This document shows positions 59,291-64,000 of a DNA stretch of 64,000 bases, piece by piece. The notes under the pieces are model-generated. The model searched no databases and was not told the DNA's origin. It worked only from the letters and a program-made list of their open reading frames with translations. The stretch comes from Prochlorococcus marinus str. MIT 0919 (GTDB lineage Bacteria > Cyanobacteriota > Cyanobacteriia > PCC-6307 > Cyanobiaceae). Position 1 is the stretch's first letter; every line of letters begins with the position of its first letter. Made by a program: the position numbers and the translations under genes. The stretch covers positions 1,364,001 to 1,428,000 of the forward strand of contig NZ_CP114779.1 of assembly GCF_027359375.1 (NCBI RefSeq). Reading direction: 5' to 3'.

Positions 59291-61138
59291 TTATATATAT
59301 TCTGCAATTTTGACTTCACTCTTAATCAACAAATTTTGCAATTGTTCTGAATCAACTGTTTCTTTCTCAACAAGCATCTCCGCTAGCTCATCAAGTACTT
59401 TTCTATTATCAATAAGAACTTTTGTAGCTCTCTTGTAAGCAAAATCAACTAACTGAGATACCTCTTCGTCAATTGTTGCAGCTGTATCTTCCGAGAAATC
59501 CCTCTCAGAAGCAATATCTCGTCCTAGAAACATCCCTCCTTGAGATCTACCTAAAGCAACTGGACCAAGTTTTTCACTCATGCCAAAACGAGTCACCATT
59601 TGCCTGGCAACTTGTGCGACTTGAGTAAGGTCGTTAGAAGCTCCTGTGGTGACTTCATCTTCTCCATAAACTATTTCTTCTGCAACTCTCCCACCTAGTG
59701 CTACAGCCATTTGATTTTGCAAATAAGAGCGAGAATAGAGTCCTGATTCCATTCGCTCTTCGCTAGGGGTAAAGAATGTCAAGCCTCCTGCTTGACCTCT
59801 TGGAATAATAGAAATTTTTTGCACAGGATCATAATCTGGCATTAATGCTCCGACTAAAGCGTGACCTGCTTCGTGATATGCAACTAATCTTTTACGTCTT
59901 TCACTCATTACGCGATCTTTTTTCTCTGGACCAGCCATTACACGTTCTATAGCATCTCCAACTTCATCATTGCTAACTTCAGTTAGTTCTCTTCTTGCTG
60001 CAAGGATTGCAGCTTCGTTTAGAAGGTTTGCAAGATCTGCACCAGTAAAACCGGGAGTTCTTCTTGCTACTTGATCAAGATCTACTGATTTTGAAAGAGT
60101 TTTTGCTCTTGCATGTACTTTTAATATTTGTAGCCTACCTAAGTAGTCTGGCCGGTCTACAACGACTTGCCTGTCAAACCTTCCAGGCCTCATGAGTGCT
60201 GCATCAAGAACATCTGGTCTATTAGTAGCTGCAACGATAATTATTCCTGTATTTCCTTCAAACCCATCCATTTCCGTAAGTAGTTGATTTAGGGTTTGCT
60301 CTCTTTCGTCATTCCCACCACCTAGGCCAGCACCTCTTTGTCGTCCAACTGCATCAATTTCATCAATAAAGACTATGCATGGAGCATTCTTTTTTGCCTG
60401 TTCAAATAAATCCCTGACTCTACTTGCGCCAACACCCACAAACATCTCTACAAATTCTGATCCTGAGATAGAGAAAAAGGGCACTGCTGCTTCACCTGCA
60501 ACTGCTTTAGCTAAAAGAGTTTTCCCTGTACCTGGAGGACCAACTAAAAGAACTCCTTTTGGAATTTTTGCTCCAACTGCAGTAAAACGATCAGGACTCT
60601 TTAAAAAGTCAACAACTTCAGAAAGTTCTAATTTTGCTCCTTCTATACCTGCAACATCTTTAAATGTGACTTGAGTAGAAGGTTCCATTTGCAAGCGAGC
60701 TTTACTCTTCCCAAAACTCATTGCAGGATTACCACCAGCTCCTCCTTGTGCGCGTCTAAATAGAAAAAATAGTCCTCCTAATAAAATTATTGGAAAAATA
60801 AGACTACCTGCGGCTTGCTGGAAAGGACTTGCTTGACGAGTTGGTTGCACACCAATATCAACATTGTGTTCAGTGAGTAGTTGCAAAAGATCATTGTCTG
60901 GAGCAAGAGTTACTTCAGCTCTACTACCATCATTTTCAATAATTTGTGCTGTTCCATTGTCAGGAGAGATCGTTACTCTGCTGATTTGATTTTCTTCTAC
61001 TGCTTCAATGAAATCGCTATATCTCAATGTTTTTGAATCACGGGAAGGATCTGGTTTATCCAATAAAGCAGTACCAACAAAAATTACTACCACTACCATT
61101 AGGAAGTAGAGAGCAATGTTTCTCCAACGTTTGTTCAA
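59291..61138 (-). CDS. ftsH: FtsH AAA+ zinc metalloprotease
   Basis: 615 aa membrane protease. Two membrane helices (about 8-25 and 112-128) frame a lumenal/periplasmic loop; Walker A GPPGTGKT (200-207), Walker [10 protein letters not shown], the [23 protein letters not shown], and the zinc site HEAGH (422-426). In cyanobacteria FtsH hexamers remove damaged D1 in PSII repair; which FtsH paralogue this is cannot be told here. Upstream gene is sat. Confidence 0.96.
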   Translation of the reverse strand: MNKRWRNIALYFLMVVVVIFVGTALLDKPDPSRDSKTLRYSDFIEAVEENQISRVTISPDNGTAQIIENDGSRAEVTLAPDNDLLQLLTEHNVDIGVQPTRQASPFQQAAGSLIFPIILLGGLFFLFRRAQGGAGGNPAMSFGKSKARLQMEPSTQVTFKDVAGIEGAKLELSEVVDFLKSPDRFTAVGAKIPKGVLLVGPPGTGKTLLAKAVAGEAAVPFFSISGSEFVEMFVGVGASRVRDLFEQAKKNAPCIVFIDEIDAVGRQRGAGLGGGNDEREQTLNQLLTEMDGFEGNTGIIIVAATNRPDVLDAALMRPGRFDRQVVVDRPDYLGRLQILKVHARAKTLSKSVDLDQVARRTPGFTGADLANLLNEAAILAARRELTEVSNDEVGDAIERVMAGPEKKDRVMSERRKRLVAYHEAGHALVGALMPDYDPVQKISIIPRGQAGGLTFFTPSEERMESGLYSRSYLQNQMAVALGGRVAEEIVYGEDEVTTGASNDLTQVAQVARQMVTRFGMSEKLGPVALGRSQGGMFLGRDIASERDFSEDTAATIDEEVSQLVDFAYKRATKVLIDNRKVLDELAEMLVEKETVDSEQLQNLLIKSEVKIAEYI

Positions 61139-61185
61139 GGGACTTTTACTTGCAATGAAGAGATGTTAATAGGAATTTGGCAATA

Positions 61186-62358
61186 TTAGGCTTTGCGTAG
61201 TACTTCCACAACGCTTTTGAATGCAAACCATTCTGGTATCTCTTCTCCATTTCGGAGCATTTTCCTGAATTCAGTTCCGCTGAGCTTCTTTATATGTAGG
61301 TTCATTTCTTTTGCATGCTCGGCTGTGACATATCCCTTTTCTTCTGTGAAAACAAGGTTCAATGAAGGCACTGTATCCATCTTGAGCTCAGGAGCAAGCT
61401 TTTTAGCAAAATCCTGGGCTTCATATGGACCATAAAAGTCTTCTCCAGTAATGCTTGATTTGCATCCAGCCATATCGCGTCCAATTATGAAATGCGTACA
61501 ACCATAATTTCTTCTAATAATCATGTGTTGAAGAGCTTCCCTAGGCCCAGCCATATGCATTGAATAGGGTAGGTAAGCCCATCGAATTCTTGGATTGTTT
61601 ACCTCTGCGGCTAACCTTTCATAGCTTTGGAACCTCACTTCTCCATCAATATCATCTTCTTGTGTAGGACCACATGTTGGATGTACTAAAACAACGGCAT
61701 TTTTGCTTACATTCTTTGCTTCAAGGGCTCTAGTGAATAGTTCATAGTGTGCTCTATGGATTGGATTTCTACATTGAAATGCCACAACATTTTCGTTTTT
61801 GGGCAGTTGCTTTCTAACTTCTGCAGGGGTTTGACATGGGAAAACCCGTTTTGGAAGTTCTAAAGCTTTTATAGGACCTCCCATATAAAACCGTTTGCGA
61901 TTAGATGCAATCATCCTCACTGCAGGGTGCTCTAAAGATGTGGTCCCATAACATCCTTTTGCTTCTAGGGCTTTGTCAGGTTCCCATTTCTCTTGAATAT
62001 GCAAAACGGCTAAATCTTGTCCTTTATATGTTAGTAGCACTTGGTCGTTGACTTGTAAGTCTTCTCTATCAGTGTCCATCACGATTGGTAGGCCAAACAG
62101 CACCCCCCCAGTTGTTCTATGATTTTTAACCACTGATTCATAATCAGCTTGAAGCATAAATCCAGTTAGGGGAGAGAATCCACCAACTGCTAGTAATTCA
62201 ATATCGCATGCATTCCTGTCAGAACACTCTATCGTTTGAGTGGCTTGGCTTTTGATAGTTTTTTGAGTGCTTTCTGCGACAATTAAATCTACAAGAGTCC
62301 CACCATAGGGTTCTATAACCTCTGATTGAGTTGAATGGATTGATTGATTAGAGATCAT
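61186..62358 (-). CDS. sat: Sulfate adenylyltransferase (ATP sulfurylase)
   Basis: Makes adenosine 5'-phosphosulfate, first step of sulfate assimilation; 390 aa. Active-site blocks: FQCRNPIHRAHYELFTRAL, VHPTCGPTQEDDIDG, MHMAGPREALQHMIIRRNYGCTHFIIGRDMAG and SGTEFRKMLRNGEEIPEWF. No fused APS kinase. Lies between psbO and ftsH on the same strand, cut off from psbO by a terminator. Confidence 0.97.
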   Translation of the reverse strand: MISNQSIHSTQSEVIEPYGGTLVDLIVAESTQKTIKSQATQTIECSDRNACDIELLAVGGFSPLTGFMLQADYESVVKNHRTTGGVLFGLPIVMDTDREDLQVNDQVLLTYKGQDLAVLHIQEKWEPDKALEAKGCYGTTSLEHPAVRMIASNRKRFYMGGPIKALELPKRVFPCQTPAEVRKQLPKNENVVAFQCRNPIHRAHYELFTRALEAKNVSKNAVVLVHPTCGPTQEDDIDGEVRFQSYERLAAEVNNPRIRWAYLPYSMHMAGPREALQHMIIRRNYGCTHFIIGRDMAGCKSSITGEDFYGPYEAQDFAKKLAPELKMDTVPSLNLVFTEEKGYVTAEHAKEMNLHIKKLSGTEFRKMLRNGEEIPEWFAFKSVVEVLRKA

Positions 62359-62435
62359 TAGCAGGACATTGATCTTGCAAATTCTCCCAGATAGAGAAGC
62401 AAAAAAACTATTATTTTCTCAGTAATTTTTTTTTC

Positions 62436-62463
62436 AATAAAAAAGGAGCCTGTAAAAGGCTCC
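62436..62463 (-). terminator. Rho-independent terminator after psbO
   Basis: On the minus strand GGAGCC, loop TTTTACA, GGCTCC followed by TTTTTT. It lies about 35 bp after the psbO stop and before the sat start, so psbO and sat are separate units. Confidence 0.92.
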
Positions 62464-62498
62464 CTTTAAATCTATGCACTTTTAGTACAAAAGGTTAA

Positions 62499-63290
62499 CT
62501 AGGCTTTGCGGCCATAGAGTTCTCCAATGATTTTCACATCAACTGGCTCTTTGGATCCAAGATCATTATCAGAAGGTTGTATGGCAACAAATGTACCAGC
62601 AAATTCTTCAGTATCAGAATCGACAGTGTCTATAGAAAGAGTGATAACTCCTTGCCCAGAAATGTCTCTTTTGATATTTTCCTTTGCAAGCTCTTCATCA
62701 TCACCTCCTAATGCAACTAGACCTTGGGCATATTCAACACCTGTGTCTTTTGCGCGACTTTTAGGGTCTAGGAAATCACCTGTTCTATAGCTTGGAGTGA
62801 ATGTTGTTCCATTTGCTTCAGTCCCAGATTGAATGGACTTGCTCTTGAACTCAACAGACATATCCTTTGCTGAGAAGACGAAAGGATACTCTTCTCCGTT
62901 AGGAGCTAGTACTGTTATAAGTTGGAAATCAATACCACCTTTTTCTTTAAAGGTGCTACCTGAAACGTCGCCATAGACTTGCTCAACTGTTGTGTTGTTT
63001 CTAGGGCTAATTATTTTTGCGGGTGCAAAATCAGCTTTTGAACGCTTGGTTTTTGCAACCTTTACATACACTTGTGTTGGGTGCATGCAAATGTCTGTTA
63101 GACCCCCATCAATACTTAGGGATCCCCCTGATTCCGCTGGGAGGCTTGGGCAATCATTAGCTTTGCCGGTATTTACAATATCGGCAAATTTAGAATTACC
63201 CCTTTCTCCGGAGGCGGAAGCACTACTTGGGGCAGATATAAAAGTGAGACAAAAAGCAAGCACCAGGGCTAGCAAAGGACGAAATCTCAT
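62499..63290 (-). CDS. psbO: Photosystem II manganese-stabilising protein PsbO
   Basis: Extrinsic 33 kDa-type lumenal protein that stabilises the Mn4CaO5 cluster; 263 aa. The frame is open to 63338, but ATG 63290 gives a clean signal peptide (MRFRPLLALVLAFCLTFISA..) with likely cleavage after SASA. The disulfide cysteines are in NDCPSLP and DICMHPT. Ends VKIIGELYGRKA. Confidence 0.96.
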   Translation of the reverse strand: MRFRPLLALVLAFCLTFISAPSSASASGERGNSKFADIVNTGKANDCPSLPAESGGSLSIDGGLTDICMHPTQVYVKVAKTKRSKADFAPAKIISPRNNTTVEQVYGDVSGSTFKEKGGIDFQLITVLAPNGEEYPFVFSAKDMSVEFKSKSIQSGTEANGTTFTPSYRTGDFLDPKSRAKDTGVEYAQGLVALGGDDEELAKENIKRDISGQGVITLSIDTVDSDTEEFAGTFVAIQPSDNDLGSKEPVDVKIIGELYGRKA

Positions 63291-63520
63291 GGGTGGGAAG
63301 CCTAAGGGCCAAATACAGCGGTATAAAAAACCGCTCAATTACTCAGTTGGGAGCTTACAGGGGGAATTGCGCGATATGTAAAGCGTTTTGCAGCTCTCAA
63401 CAACCCGTAGCTTATTGGAGAATATAAAAAGTCGCTGAAAATTCTATGAACCCTTTGATAGCAAGCTTTTTCGATAATTTCTTATTTGGAAGCCAATAAA
63501 AAAAATTTGATTAATTTTTT

Positions 63521-64000
63521 TTATAATTGTTTTTTTATTAATTTTAAGACCTCATCTAGTAAAAGATGAGCGATGGATAATTTTGAATCAATCGGAATAG
63601 TGATAAGGCTGTCTTGAGCGCCAACTAACCATCCTTCGTTCAAGTTTGATTCAAAACCTTGGTCTGGCCTATCGATTGGATTTGCAAATACCAAGTCGCA
63701 TCCTTTTCTAGATTTTTTAAGAATGGCAAGTTGTTTGATTTCATTATCTGTTCCTGTTAAGGCACTAAAGCCAAGAATTATCTGACCATTAGGACGATTC
63801 TTTCCTAGTTCCGCTAGTAGATCAGGTACTAGTTCAAAATTTCCGCAAAGATTTTCAATAAGACTTTCCTTGTTCAATTTTTTTTGATTGCTGCAATTTT
63901 TCAACCTTAGATCTGAAATCGCTGCTGTCATTGCAATTGCATTTGAATTCGCTTGAAGCTTACTAAGCATTTTTTGCATATCCTTACCACTTCGAATTGG
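63521..64000 (-). CDS. coaBC: Phosphopantothenoylcysteine synthetase/decarboxylase, C-terminal part (cut by window)
   Basis: The last 159 residues of a longer protein; the frame runs off the right edge. MTAAISDLRLKN matches the CoaB AAVSDY/F-x-KxK region, then FELVPDLLAELGKNRPNGQIILGFSALTGTDNE and GCDLVFANPIDRPDQGFESNLNEGWLV. CoaBC converts phosphopantothenate to phosphopantetheine in coenzyme A synthesis. The decarboxylase half is outside the window. Confidence 0.88.
   Translation of the reverse strand, partial: PIRSGKDMQKMLSKLQANSNAIAMTAAISDLRLKNCSNQKKLNKESLIENLCGNFELVPDLLAELGKNRPNGQIILGFSALTGTDNEIKQLAILKKSRKGCDLVFANPIDRPDQGFESNLNEGWLVGAQDSLITIPIDSKLSIAHLLLDEVLKLIKKQL

Overview
The window is an ordinary, tightly packed piece of cyanobacterial chromosome. 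Low GC, very short gaps, many 1-11 bp gene overlaps, and the gene set (psbA, psbO, ndhH, phylloquinone genes, CP12, sbtA/sbtB/SulP bicarbonate genes, secE-nusG-rplKAJL, clpB2) point to a marine picocyanobacterium. Prochlorococcus of a low-light type is the best fit; the clade is my inference from composition and gene order, not something the sequence proves. I saw no mobile element, CRISPR array, rRNA or tRNA gene, and no island of foreign composition.

Layout. 1-4.3 kb: a response regulator cut by the window edge, a divergent cysteine desulfurase, rsmH, ndhH and a DHNA-CoA thioesterase. 4.3-9 kb: the phylloquinone (vitamin K1) cluster menE-menC-menA with divergent menF. 9-14 kb: gshB-grxC, then prfB with a programmed +1 frameshift, a 59-residue membrane protein, ybeY, dgkA, trpG/pabA and a metallo-beta-lactamase-like protein. 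14-19 kb: a reverse-strand chain mnmE-nadC-argS-hisC with overlapping ends. 19-27 kb: DUF2062 protein, rsh, an orphan double-ATPase ABC protein, rluD-like, ylqF/rbgA-like and pgk. The only gene-free stretch over 300 bp (25458-25926) precedes pgk and can fold into a compact branched RNA. 27-31.8 kb: an exported unknown, murG, a cobC/cobD-like aminotransferase, pyrD, rnhA.

31.8-38.2 kb: the reverse-strand translation block secE-nusG-rplK-rplA-rplJ-rplL, with a structured rplJ leader and a strong terminator after rplL, preceded by clpB2. 38-42.6 kb: gloA, eno, an ABC1-type kinase and two small unknowns. 42.6-47 kb: a carbon-uptake locus (SulP/BicA-like, SbtA, SbtB) beside a thioredoxin-reductase-like flavoprotein that lacks the NADPH motifs. 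47-53 kb: a DnaJ-like protein, hemB, a glyoxalase-fold protein, mutS2, obg, a 60-residue unknown. 53-56.6 kb: CP12, DUF2301, a glutathionyl-hydroquinone-reductase-like protein, an aspartoacylase-like protein and a small lipoprotein. 56.9-64 kb: psbA, aroC, ftsH, sat, psbO and the edge-cut end of coaBC.

Together these genes serve photosystem function and repair (psbA, psbO, ftsH, phylloquinone), inorganic carbon uptake and Calvin-cycle control (sbtA/sbtB, SulP, CP12, pgk), thiol/redox chemistry (gshB, grxC, gloA, the reductase-like protein) and translation. The most rewarding items are the prfB frameshift, the non-canonical reductase beside sbtB, the pgk leader RNA, the rplJ leader and several starts that differ from the longest ORF.
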